Of a stretch of 20,346 nt of DNA, positions 7,064-14,258 are shown piece by piece. This stretch comes from a virus, in the IMG/VR virus record IMGVR_UViG_3300025889_001205, positions 1 through 20,346 of that record; one strand, written 5' to 3'. Position numbers and translations under genes: made by a program. The first letter of the stretch is position 1, and every line of letters starts with the position of its first letter. Below the pieces are notes generated by a model. It made no database searches. It was not told where the DNA came from and saw only the letters and a program-made list of their open reading frames with translations.

Positions 7064-9465
7064 AGTTTTATTTTTTGTATGTTTTCTTGTAATAATAAGC
7101 TATTATCTTCTTGTAATAAATATCCGTCTACTCCGTCTTGTTTAATTATAAATTTCTCTTCCTCGATTATGTCTCCGTTAGAGTTCTTATATTGAATAGT
7201 GTACTCAGCTTCTCTCTTAACTCCGCTTACATTAGTAGCTATTATAAAGTCTATTACTATGTCCCCATTTTCGTCTGTTACATCTACAGGGTCTGTACTT
7301 ATCCAAGGGTAAGGCGCAGCTGGGACTACGTTCCAAACGTCTCCTTTGCTTGGCTTAATAGGTGCAACTGGTACGCTTATAACTCCTCCACCTTCAGGAA
7401 CTGTAGGAAATACTGGAGGTACTTTTCGTCTAGTTGTTACCACTAAGTCAGTAATTAATTCTAGTGTTACTTTGCCAGTAGTTAACTGAGACTTCATTAA
7501 ATTAATTCTATACTTCTTATCTCTTATAATTAAAGCATCGTTTAACTGAATAGAGTTTAATAAGCTTAAAGGTAAGTTAGTATCTACTGTAACTATCCTA
7601 GCTTTGTCTGAAAATAAGTTTTGTAAATATGCTCTATAATATATGTTATATAGCGAGTTCTCGTTTGGCTCTAAACTTAAAGAACTTATTTCCTCGTTGA
7701 AGTTGATTGAATAGTCTGAAACATTGTAAAAAGTATCTTGTCCAAAAGGGTAGTAGTTTGTTATCTCTTCAGGTGTAACTCCGTCACTTAAATAAAAGCT
7801 AGTTGTTTTACTTTGAGGGTAAAAATATAGCATAGTACAATTAGGAATAACAGGCTTATAGTCAGGAGCAGTTTCTAGTGAATAGCCTACCTGTAAATCT
7901 GTGCCTGTGAACTTGCTAAATAATAAAGTCTCAAAAGGCAAATCTATTATAAAGTCTCCTCCGTCATATCCGAAATAACTAGTAAGCCCTCCGTATTGTT
8001 TGTTGTTGTTTTCCTTGTATTTAACATTCAATAAGCTTTTACTTTCTTGCCAGTTAAACTCTATGTTAGTGTAAAGCTTTGGTCTATCTACTTTTATAGT
8101 GCTTATGTCAGTATATTGCGTTATGTCTATTGTTTCTCCGTAAGCGTACCATCTTTCTAAAGGCTCAACTTGAAAAGTATCAGTAGCAGTAGGGTAGCAC
8201 GTTAAATTAAACATTCTTAAAAGCCCCGAGAAATAGTCTGAAATAGTTATATCAGGAGCAGTAAAGTTAAAGTCTATAAAGTCGCTTTGAACAAATGAAT
8301 AGTTATCACTACCCGCACTTCTACTAATTTCAAAAGTTTGGTTACTTGAATCTGTTACGCTGTATACAAAATTCCAACCTACTGATACTATAAAAGTGTC
8401 TGAATCATTTGAACGAAAATAAAACTCGTAATAATCATCCATTCCTGTCAAGTTCTGATATTCTACAGCCCATTCTAAATAGACATCTGACGTAATTACT
8501 CCAGTGCTATATTCATAAGTTCCGTTTTTGTAAACATCAATAACAAACTGAGAAGCTGGATTTGCAGCAGCCACTAATAGCTGAGACTGAAAATAAGCAT
8601 AATTAAAAGTCCAAGTTCCGTCATTATAAGGTGTCCATTGCATTACATCAATGTATTTAAACCTTACTTTATTATCTGCTAGTGGGTCATAGTCAACCTC
8701 TGCGCCTGTAGGATTAGGATTAACAGGAGAATATACTGGCCATTCTAAAAGAACAGGAGCCTTACCAGCTGTAAATACGTCGCTATTTTTCCACCATGTA
8801 AATAAGTTTTCAAATCTTGTATCGTAATCTATAAAACTACCAGTAAAATTTATACCGTATTTGTTCTCTATTAATTCAAGTACTTTCTTTGCTCTAATTG
8901 CTGGAAATAACTCTCCAAACTCTATAGCAGTTCCTGAGTTAGCTATATTCTCTGTGCCACTGCCATAAGTCCAAACTCTCTCGCTAGATATTAAAGGAAA
9001 TCTTACATCTAAGTCCGCTCCGCTTGTAATAGTGTTTTTCACTTCGGCATAAGTACCCTCAAACTCTATACTACTATAGTCTAAGTCCCTTAACTTGTCG
9101 TCTTGAAATAAGTCTTTTAAAGTAACTACTTCGCCATAAAAAGTAATAGTATAGTTTTGTATTTGTCCGTCTTTTAGTTCTGTTCCTTCTAGTTGTATCT
9201 TACCAGTCCTGAAAGGCGTGTAGTTTATTTCTATTCTCGCTGGTTGTCTAGTCTTAGCTATAAAACCGTCTTCTACATCGTTTTGGTAATAGTGTCTAAA
9301 TATTTGGTTATTATTAGGAGAAGCAGGAACTGTGAACTGCTGAGAAAAGTCAGTAAATACTTTAGCTATGTCGTTAATGTTTTGAACGCTAGAACTTACC
9401 TCTATATTCTCGTCGTCGAATAAGTCTAATATTTGGTCATTAATATATATCTGTACTTGTCTCAT
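7060..9465 (-). CDS. Large tail protein with C-terminal BACON-like domain (801 aa)
   Basis: The N-terminus (MRQVQIYINDQILDLFDDEN, then DFSQQFTVPASPNNNQIFRHYY at about 40-62) is typical of large tail-tip or baseplate proteins of Bacteroidota siphoviruses. The first 700 residues are beta-rich and aromatic with no membrane segment. Near residue 690 a Pro/Gly linker (PVFPTVPEGGG) leads to a module at about 718-779 with PWISTDP, IIATNVSGVKREAEYTIQY and FIIKQDG, the pattern of a BACON-like immunoglobulin fold. Such domains are linked to glycan or mucin binding. The last residues carry a duplicated LLQE unit (YLLQEDNSLLLQEN). It overlaps the 343-aa gene upstream and the 47-aa gene downstream by a few bases. 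The role as distal tail or adhesion component is inferred. Confidence 0.65.
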   Translation of the reverse strand: MRQVQIYINDQILDLFDDENIEVSSSVQNINDIAKVFTDFSQQFTVPASPNNNQIFRHYYQNDVEDGFIAKTRQPARIEINYTPFRTGKIQLEGTELKDGQIQNYTITFYGEVVTLKDLFQDDKLRDLDYSSIEFEGTYAEVKNTITSGADLDVRFPLISSERVWTYGSGTENIANSGTAIEFGELFPAIRAKKVLELIENKYGINFTGSFIDYDTRFENLFTWWKNSDVFTAGKAPVLLEWPVYSPVNPNPTGAEVDYDPLADNKVRFKYIDVMQWTPYNDGTWTFNYAYFQSQLLVAAANPASQFVIDVYKNGTYEYSTGVITSDVYLEWAVEYQNLTGMDDYYEFYFRSNDSDTFIVSVGWNFVYSVTDSSNQTFEISRSAGSDNYSFVQSDFIDFNFTAPDITISDYFSGLLRMFNLTCYPTATDTFQVEPLERWYAYGETIDITQYTDISTIKVDRPKLYTNIEFNWQESKSLLNVKYKENNNKQYGGLTSYFGYDGGDFIIDLPFETLLFSKFTGTDLQVGYSLETAPDYKPVIPNCTMLYFYPQSKTTSFYLSDGVTPEEITNYYPFGQDTFYNVSDYSINFNEEISSLSLEPNENSLYNIYYRAYLQNLFSDKARIVTVDTNLPLSLLNSIQLNDALIIRDKKYRINLMKSQLTTGKVTLELITDLVVTTRRKVPPVFPTVPEGGGVISVPVAPIKPSKGDVWNVVPAAPYPWISTDPVDVTDENGDIVIDFIIATNVSGVKREAEYTIQYKNSNGDIIEEEKFIIKQDGVDGYLLQEDNSLLLQENIQKIKL

Positions 9466-10496
9466 TAAATAACATAGTTAAGTTGGTTATGACTGTACTC
9501 AAATTCTACTCTGTAGTTTATTAGTTTCTCGTTTATATGCTCTTGTAATAATACGCTCTGAGTTCTTAACTTAACTGGCTCGTCGTTTAGCATTATCTTC
9601 TCACTAAGTAACATTGCTTTCATTACATCCTTATAACTTTCAGGTACGAAGCCAGTATTACAAGTAATTGATTTAATAGCGTTTCTATTAAATACTTGTC
9701 TTCTATTCTCGTATATATCGTAGTTAATATTCTCACTCATAAAGTGGTACTCAGTGCCAGTAGCTTCAAAGTTACTTTGACTGGCTTTAAAGAATATTAT
9801 CTGCTGCCAGACTCCGTACTGGTTAATAAAGTCGCATACTATAGGGCTGTATTTAGGCTCGCAAATAGGCACAAAGTAATAAGTTCTAACAGGAGCTCCA
9901 GCTTCGTAAATATCAACTTGGTTAGTTACTCCGATATGGCTAGGGTGCACATAAGGCACAAAGTTAACTCCATTGTTTAAGCTTATAGCATCTGTGTTAT
10001 TGTAAACAGCTTGAGTTAAACTACCTGATACATTGTGATAGTATATTCCTCCTCCGTTTCCTGTCTCTTGTACGTAGTAAGTAGCTTCGTCTAAAAATAT
10101 ATGGCTGTCAGTTATTCCGCTTGTATCTCCTAAGCTTGGGTTATATCCTTGTTCATAATATCCGAATCCGTCAAAAGCTACATAGTCAGTTGTTAATTCT
10201 TGTACCTCGTTTACGTAGAGAATAACTCTCAAGTTAACATACTCACTATTGCCAGCTGCTGTTTCTACTGAAGCACTAGTAAACTTCTGAAAAGAAATAT
10301 ACTCTCTACAGTAAGGGCTAACATCAAAGTAAGCTGTATCTGCTATCGAGCTAGGTATTACTTTACTTAGTGTGTAAGTAGGCGTACCAGGTACTGATGC
10401 TGGGTTGTTATATAAATATAGTTCCGCTTTTACTACGTCTGAAACTGTAGCTGTCTTACTTACTATATAAGGGCTTCTTACAAATATACTAGTCAT
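9465..10496 (-). CDS. Tail-associated protein, distal tail type (343 aa)
   Basis: This beta-rich protein with many Tyr and Asn has no signal peptide or membrane helix. The opening (MTSIFVRSPYIVSKT, then VKAELYLYNNP and YFDVSPYCREYI) resembles proteins paired with the large tail-tip protein in Bacteroidota phages, where I know the pair only as tail or minor structural proteins. The start ATG at 10496 overlaps the stop of the gp10-like gene by 8 bases, and its stop (TAA, 9465-9467) overlaps the ATG of the 801-aa gene. The tight coupling implies products needed in fixed ratio. A distal tail or baseplate hub role fits the position, but no domain proves it. Confidence 0.55.
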   Translation of the reverse strand: MTSIFVRSPYIVSKTATVSDVVKAELYLYNNPASVPGTPTYTLSKVIPSSIADTAYFDVSPYCREYISFQKFTSASVETAAGNSEYVNLRVILYVNEVQELTTDYVAFDGFGYYEQGYNPSLGDTSGITDSHIFLDEATYYVQETGNGGGIYYHNVSGSLTQAVYNNTDAISLNNGVNFVPYVHPSHIGVTNQVDIYEAGAPVRTYYFVPICEPKYSPIVCDFINQYGVWQQIIFFKASQSNFEATGTEYHFMSENINYDIYENRRQVFNRNAIKSITCNTGFVPESYKDVMKAMLLSEKIMLNDEPVKLRTQSVLLQEHINEKLINYRVEFEYSHNQLNYVI

Positions 10497-11070
10497 TTGT
10501 TATATTCTTTGTTGTACTTGTTAAAAATCTTTCTACATCTAAACCGAACTTATTTATCAAGTCATCAGGCAACTTTTTAAAAGCTGCTTCGAATGGCTTA
10601 GTAAAAAACATAGTCGGCTTTATTCCTCTATTATAAATGTTTCCAGCTACTATTTGAGCTATTGTTTTATAAGTTCCTTTTGTAAATCTTCCTTTCTCGT
10701 CTCTTAATCTTAGGTTTTTTCTTTTAACCCATTTTTCAATGTTATTTACAAAAGTTCCCCAAGTTCCTTTAAAGTTTCCACTGCCAAATCTGTAAGGGCT
10801 ATTAGGAGCTTGCTGCCCTCTTATTGCTTTGTCCCCTCCTTTTACTTTACTAGGATTTGCTCCTTTAACTCCTTGGTCTACAAATAAGCCGTATCGCTCC
10901 ATTAAGAAGCTAAAAGCAAAGCTATTTTTCATAACTCTTAATTCATAGTCTAAGCTATTGTAAAGTTCTTTGCTTGAGTTCTTATCTTTCTTAGTTAGGT
11001 TCTGTCTACTAGCTTTAATAACAGCTTGAGCAAATTTGCTTAATTCTATTTTTAGCTCCTCGCCTAACAT
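10489..11070 (-). CDS. HK97 gp10-like head-tail/tail completion protein (193 aa)
   Basis: The protein is basic and helical at both ends. Residues 55-95 (MERYGLFVDQGVKGANPSKV, then a Gly-rich basic loop) and 110-175 (KWVKRKN, TIAQIVAGNIYNRGIKPTMFF) carry the hallmarks of HK97 gp10-like proteins: an aromatic-Gly-V-D-x-G turn and a late helix followed by G(I/L)KP and an aromatic pair. Members act at the head-tail joint or in tail completion. The length is slightly above the usual 130-170 because of a Lys/Asn insertion. It overlaps the 150-aa gene by 7 bases and the 343-aa gene by 8 bases. The position between tail terminator and tail proteins is as expected. Confidence 0.65.
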   Translation of the reverse strand: MLGEELKIELSKFAQAVIKASRQNLTKKDKNSSKELYNSLDYELRVMKNSFAFSFLMERYGLFVDQGVKGANPSKVKGGDKAIRGQQAPNSPYRFGSGNFKGTWGTFVNNIEKWVKRKNLRLRDEKGRFTKGTYKTIAQIVAGNIYNRGIKPTMFFTKPFEAAFKKLPDDLINKFGLDVERFLTSTTKNITND

Positions 11071-11516
11071 ATAGTCATTTCGTTAGGAATCAATACATCA
11101 AAAGTAACAGCCCAGCCAGCTAAGTAATTTTCAAAGCGTTCTGTAAAAGGTTCTATACTAGGGTCTCCGTCTATTCTAAAAGTCCTTGTGTTCTCTCCTC
11201 TGTCAAATATTTCAAGCATACGTAACACTACAGCTAACTGAGTATTAAGTACGTCTTGTTCGTTGTCGTTGCCTCTGAATATGTCAGTAGTTTCCTCTTT
11301 TGGTTTGTCTACTATATCCATACACATTACAGTAACATTAAACCGAAGTACGTTGCTTTCTCTCGTTAAATTGTTAACCATAACATGAGATAAAGGGAAT
11401 ATAGTCTGCTTGCTTAAGTCTATCTCGAATATATCGCCTTCTGTTACTGTATTAACAAAAACATCTTGCTCTAACTGCTCTCTAATAGTTGTTAATATGT
11501 TATAGTATCCTGTCAT
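11064..11516 (-). CDS. Tail terminator/completion-like protein (150 aa)
   Basis: This acidic alpha/beta protein has a central block (HVMVNNLTRESNVLRFNVTV, then MCMDIVDKP and GNDNEQDVLNTQLAVV) and an ending (EPFTERFENYLAGWAVTFDV) that I recognise as a frequent protein next to gp10-like genes in Bacteroidota siphoviruses. The conserved ATFDV/PN-type ending and size suit the tail terminator or completion family, which caps the tail tube under the connector. Its ATG at 11516 overlaps the TGA of the frameshifted tail-chaperone frame (ATGA, 11513-11516), not the 0-frame stop, which lies 58 bases upstream. This supports coupling to the long chaperone product. The functional name is inferred from context. 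Confidence 0.6.
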   Translation of the reverse strand: MTGYYNILTTIREQLEQDVFVNTVTEGDIFEIDLSKQTIFPLSHVMVNNLTRESNVLRFNVTVMCMDIVDKPKEETTDIFRGNDNEQDVLNTQLAVVLRMLEIFDRGENTRTFRIDGDPSIEPFTERFENYLAGWAVTFDVLIPNEMTIC

Positions 11517-12255
11517 CTCTTAAAGCTTTTCTTTATTTCGTTTGTTTCTATTCTATTCTTTTCAGTTTCAAAGGTTAGGTATGTAAGGGCTGTAGCAAGC
11601 GGTAATCTAGTGACCTCTTCAAAGTATCTAACATCTCCTCTAGCGAGTTGATAAATACTGGAATACCATCCCCATTTTTTGCTAAATTGGGAGCGTGCTG
11701 AGTAATCTCTTTCGCTTGCCTCTCCAAATAACTGGGCAAAGCTTTTAGTAATTCGCTTCCTAAATTGTAAAAAAAAACCTGTGCACCTAACACTACATTT
11801 AAAGGCATTAGCTTCATTAACTCGCTATAAGGTTCAGTTCCTTTATAATCTACTATCCTGTACTCCTCTTTTAAACTGTTACATATCGGCCTAAATAAAA
11901 CAGCCATAGCTCTGTGCATTTCTTCCCAGTCTCCTATGTACTTGTCAAGGTCTACATACTCTCCAAAAGTAATAGCATCTAACTTAGGTATAAAGCCGAA
12001 GTTAAAGCCTTTTAACTTAAACTTATTTACTAGTGGTTTATCTTGGATAAACAAGTTATCTAAGTGAAAGCATATCTCATCTATTGACTTCTTTTCTATC
12101 ATTCCTACCTCATCTAGTGGTATTAGGCAAAAGTGGTTAATCATTAAAGCCTTTAACTCATCCTCTTGAACGTCTTTAGCTTGTTTCAAAAAAGACTGAT
12201 ACTGAACTAGAGTTATCTCGCTTAAGTTCTCAGGAACATTAATTTTTACTTCCAT
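11513..12255 (-). CDS. Tail assembly chaperone, long -1 frameshift product (about 247 aa)
   Basis: This is the GT-like fusion. It reads residues 1-162 in the first frame to a run of nine T (11777-11769), slips back one base, and continues for 85 residues in the -1 frame to TGA at 11513-11515. The added part contains FSKKWGWYSSIYQLARGD and EVTRLPLATALTYLTFE and ends in a charged helix (EKNRIETNEIKKSFKR). It reads as good protein and resembles the second-frame domain of tail chaperones in other Bacteroidota phages. The -1 frame is open from 11824 to 11513 but has no ATG, GTG or TTG, so it cannot start on its own. It ends in an ATGA overlap with the next gene. In lambda, G and GT bind the tape measure during tail assembly. 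Confidence 0.75.
11575..12255 (-). CDS. Tail assembly chaperone, short product (226 aa)
   Basis: This is the unshifted product of the same gene (G-like). The N-terminal part (EVKINVPENLSEITLVQYQSF) and the segment around residues 85-125 (FGFIPKLDAITFGEYVDLD, then HRAMAVLFRPI) are typical of the tail-chaperone-like protein that follows the terminase in Bacteroidota phages, where a predicted helical body with an R-P-I motif is kept. After the slip site at codons 160-162 the 0 frame runs on 64 residues (with KNGDGIPVFINSLEEMLDTL), so about 196 bases are read in two frames. The start ATG at 12255 is preceded by the late motif. A chaperone role is inferred from frameshift architecture and likeness. 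Confidence 0.7.
   Translation of the reverse strand: MEVKINVPENLSEITLVQYQSFLKQAKDVQEDELKALMINHFCLIPLDEVGMIEKKSIDEICFHLDNLFIQDKPLVNKFKLKGFNFGFIPKLDAITFGEYVDLDKYIGDWEEMHRAMAVLFRPICNSLKEEYRIVDYKGTEPYSELMKLMPLNVVLGAQVFFYNLGSELLKALPSYLERQAKEITQHAPNLAKNGDGIPVFINSLEEMLDTLKRSLDYRLLQPLHT
11769..11777 (-). other. Slippery run of nine T for -1 ribosomal frameshift
   Basis: The 0-frame codons are GTT TTT TTT TAC, so the heptamer T TTT TTT (11776-11770) fits the X XXY YYZ rule. After the slip the next codon is TTA at 11770. A second candidate, A AAA AAT in GCA AAA AAT GGG, lies downstream at 11680-11674 in the same phase. The T9 run is favoured because the protein-like part of the -1 frame (FSKK...) begins before the second site. 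Confidence 0.7.
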
Positions 12256-12285
12256 AATTTATATACGTTTAATTATTCTTTTGTA
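12256..12285 (-). promoter_or_regulatory. Late-promoter-like bipartite motif, site 4
   Basis: On the minus strand, TAC (12285-12283) in ATACAAAA replaces AAC but the ACAAA core is kept. CGTA follows after 15 bases (12267-12264), then TATAAA, and the chaperone ATG begins 8 bases later. The element lies in the non-coding gap after the terminase large subunit and would start the long tail block. Confidence 0.6.
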
Positions 12286-12298
12286 TTAAAGTCGGTAG

Positions 12299-12354
12299 TG
12301 AGAGGGGTAGCTAGTTAACTTAGCTTCTATGCTCTCAACATTGTCCCCCTCTCA
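12299..12354. repeat. Perfect 9-bp inverted repeat in the terminase-tail gap
   Basis: TGAGAGGGG (12299-12307) is the exact complement of CCCCTCTCA (12346-12354), separated by 38 bases. That loop holds a smaller nested hairpin, AGCTA-AGTTAAC-TAGCT on the minus strand. GTTAAC occurs both inside the loop and just beyond it (near 12364). No T-run follows on the minus strand, so this is not a standard terminator. The 120-base gap (12256-12375) has no ORF. Candidates are an RNA processing or stabilising structure, or a packaging-related site. Confidence 0.6.
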
Positions 12355-12375
12355 TGTAACTGAGTTAACCTACCT

Positions 12376-13572
12376 TTATCTTATGTAATATTCTCCTCTA
12401 TGTACATTCTCTAACTGATAGCTTACTGCATATCTTAAAGCGTCTATAGCATGATTGTATTTGTCTATAGGAGTATTACTCTTCTTTTCTAGCCAGCTGT
12501 AGTTGTTTAGTTCCTTAATTAAGTCCGTACTATCAGGGTCTATAATCAAATCAAAGTCCTGAAGTAAAGCTATTCCGAAAGTTACTGAGCCTTGCCCTTT
12601 AATAGTTGGCACTATGTTATTAACAGCGCTTAGTTCACTAATTAACCTAGGCTCTGCTGAGTCTGCTACTATTAAGTTCTTTTTAGCAAAGCGTACATTT
12701 AACTCTGCTATCTGTGACGTTGTTAAGCCTTGCTTATAGTAGTGTAGTTTAATGTATATCTTTTTTCCGCTTTTATCTATCGACGTTTCTACTAAGGTAG
12801 TAGGGTCTGCTGAAAAGCCAAAGTCCTGTCCGAATACGCTAGTACTTACTTGCTTGAACTGTCCTATTTGCCAGTTGTTGAATACTACTCCCTCTGCTCT
12901 ATCTAGCCAGCCTCCTAATATCTGATGCTTGTACTTCTCGGGTCTGCGCTGTTTAATGTTCTCTATTTGATTTAAATAGCTTTCACTTAAGTTGTCTATA
13001 TTGTCTAGGTAAGTAGTATGAATATATGTAGTATCCCCTTTTTTGTCGTTAGTGCTTTCTTGCACTCCCCTAGCTTCAAAGAATCTTTGATAGATAAAAT
13101 GCTCTTTAGTTGTAGGGTTCATTATTAGTATTACCCTGTTTCGTATTCCTTTAGCTCTTACTGATAAGTCTATTTTATCAAAAGTGTCTTCGTCTGTTAG
13201 CTCCTCTGCCTCATCTAGTACCCAAGTAGTAACTCCTTGTAAAGACTTTAAGTTAGCTGTTTGGTCTCCTGAGCTTGTTTTAATACCTCTGAATAGTATA
13301 CGGCTGTTAGTAGCTAGGTTTATTATTTCGTCTTTTGTGACGTGAAATAAGTCCTCCATTTTTAAGAGTTCTATTTTCTCCAAAAATTCGGGAATAATAG
13401 ATACGCTAGCTGAGCGCAAAGTATAACGAGTAAAAAGAATGACATGTCCTTGCTGTTGAGTTAGTAAACATAGTAAAGTTGATATAGCAAACGACTTACC
13501 CGAGCCACGTCCACCAGTTACTATGTAATAGCGTGAGTCAGAGTCGAATACTAGGTATTTCTCATTTATCAC
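12376..13572 (-). CDS. Terminase large subunit (398 aa)
   Basis: This is the ATPase-nuclease motor that packages and cuts phage DNA. The ATPase half has Walker A GGRGSGKS (residues 20-27), Walker B TTWVLDEAEEL (115-125) and a coupling segment ILIMNPTTKEHF (149-159). The RNase-H-like nuclease half has FGQDFGFSADPTTLVE, then LIVADSAEPRLISEL and the final YNHAIDALRYAVSY, which supply the three acidic metal ligands. The length is normal for the short PBSX/SPP1-like group. The start is GTG at 13572, overlapping the small-subunit stop by 11 bases; no in-frame ATG lies nearby and the family starts just before this point. It is followed by the structured 120-base gap. Confidence 0.93.
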   Translation of the reverse strand: MINEKYLVFDSDSRYYIVTGGRGSGKSFAISTLLCLLTQQQGHVILFTRYTLRSASVSIIPEFLEKIELLKMEDLFHVTKDEIINLATNSRILFRGIKTSSGDQTANLKSLQGVTTWVLDEAEELTDEDTFDKIDLSVRAKGIRNRVILIMNPTTKEHFIYQRFFEARGVQESTNDKKGDTTYIHTTYLDNIDNLSESYLNQIENIKQRRPEKYKHQILGGWLDRAEGVVFNNWQIGQFKQVSTSVFGQDFGFSADPTTLVETSIDKSGKKIYIKLHYYKQGLTTSQIAELNVRFAKKNLIVADSAEPRLISELSAVNNIVPTIKGQGSVTFGIALLQDFDLIIDPDSTDLIKELNNYSWLEKKSNTPIDKYNHAIDALRYAVSYQLENVHRGEYYIR

Positions 13573-13852
13573 CTCTTAGGCGTTTAATAGTCTCTTCAAA
13601 GTCGAAGTTAGTAGATAGTTCCCCTTTTACTTCTGTTTCTGTTTTCTTAGGTACGAAGTACTGAGCATACTTAGCGAATAGTTCTAAGTACTTACCTGGA
13701 CTTTCTTTTAGCACTTTAGCAAATGCATCTTCTATGTTAGGAACTTGCCCTTCTAAAGTTTTAATAAAGACCTCTCTCGCCTCTTTGCTTAGCTTATTTT
13801 CCGCTCCCTTAGGTCTACCATTACCTTCTTTATTTCCTTTCTTAAATGGCAT
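13562..13852 (-). CDS. Terminase small subunit-like protein (96 aa)
   Basis: Small subunits bind the packaging start site and recruit the large subunit. The N-terminus, FKKGNKEGNGRPKGAENKLSK, is the Gly/Lys/Arg-rich opening of phage proteins of the DUF5681 type often encoded just before the large terminase gene. A helical region follows at about 25-75 (EAREVFIKTLEGQVPNIEDAF, then YLELFAKYAQYFVP). The size is short for a small subunit and no clear HTH is visible, so the call leans on position and the N-terminal pattern. The stop TGA at 13562-13564 lies inside the large-subunit gene. Confidence 0.7.
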   Translation of the reverse strand: MPFKKGNKEGNGRPKGAENKLSKEAREVFIKTLEGQVPNIEDAFAKVLKESPGKYLELFAKYAQYFVPKKTETEVKGELSTNFDFEETIKRLRGDK

Positions 13853-13880
13853 GTTATTTTGTGTTATTTTAACTTATCTC

Positions 13881-14063
13881 TTACTTATTTTTCTTATCTG
13901 ATATTAGATAGTAAAGAACAGCATAAATAGCGAATAAGATAGCTGTACTACATTTCTCTTGTGAGTTATATATTAAGCTCAATGTAAAGAAAGCTAGTAC
14001 TACTGTTCTATTAAAAGTTTTACTTCCTACTATTAGGTCTAGTTGTTTTATTATTTGTTTCAT
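13881..14063 (-). CDS. Small two-helix membrane protein, holin candidate (60 aa)
   Basis: Two hydrophobic segments are visible: residues about 20-33 (TVVLAFFTLSLIYN) and 41-55 (AILFAIYAVLYYLIS). They are flanked by Lys-rich N- and C-termini, so both ends would face the cytoplasm. This is the topology of class II holins, which permeabilise the membrane at lysis. No endolysin gene lies beside it, so the holin idea is weak; a membrane-bound superinfection or other accessory protein is equally possible. It lies between an acidic 62-aa gene and the terminase small subunit, 6 bases after the former. Confidence 0.5.
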   Translation of the reverse strand: MKQIIKQLDLIVGSKTFNRTVVLAFFTLSLIYNSQEKCSTAILFAIYAVLYYLISDKKNK

Positions 14064-14069
14064 GTTTAT

Positions 14070-14258
14070 TTAGTTTAAGTTTTTTAGCATGTAATATTTT
14101 TCCTCTTCTATTTCTATTACTTCTGCATTTAGTTCGTTGTCGTCTTCTATCTCATCTACAAAGCTTACTATGTAGTGTCCTCCTTTAATGAAGTTTAATA
14201 TTTCCTCGATTAAGTCATTACTTATTCCTCTTTTGAGTTTAACGTAATAGTAAATCAC
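14070..14258 (-). CDS. Hypothetical small acidic protein (62 aa)
   Basis: I do not recognise this protein. It begins IYYYVKLKRGISNDLIEEIL and has a very acidic second half (FVDEIEDDNELNAEVIEIEEE). It is soluble, with a likely helix then beta strands. The start is GTG at 14258: GTGA overlaps the TGA stop of the 145-aa gene (14255-14257), a stop-start coupling that also occurs with ATG elsewhere in this cluster and makes GTG credible. No in-frame ATG offers an alternative. Confidence 0.55.
   Translation of the reverse strand: MIYYYVKLKRGISNDLIEEILNFIKGGHYIVSFVDEIEDDNELNAEVIEIEEEKYYMLKNLN

Noticed and set aside
7138-9980. Several plus-strand ORFs of 76-102 codons
   Set aside because: They lie opposite well-supported tail genes, have Tyr/Ser/Val-rich shadow composition and no leader or gene context.
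10481-10488. TATATTTG box on the minus strand
   Set aside because: It lies in the overlapping starts of late tail genes within coding sequence; no gap and no -33 element, so probably chance.
11674-11680. A AAA AAT heptamer as the frameshift site
   Set aside because: It is in correct phase but downstream of a -1 frame stretch (FSKK) that already looks coding; kept only as the second choice after T9.
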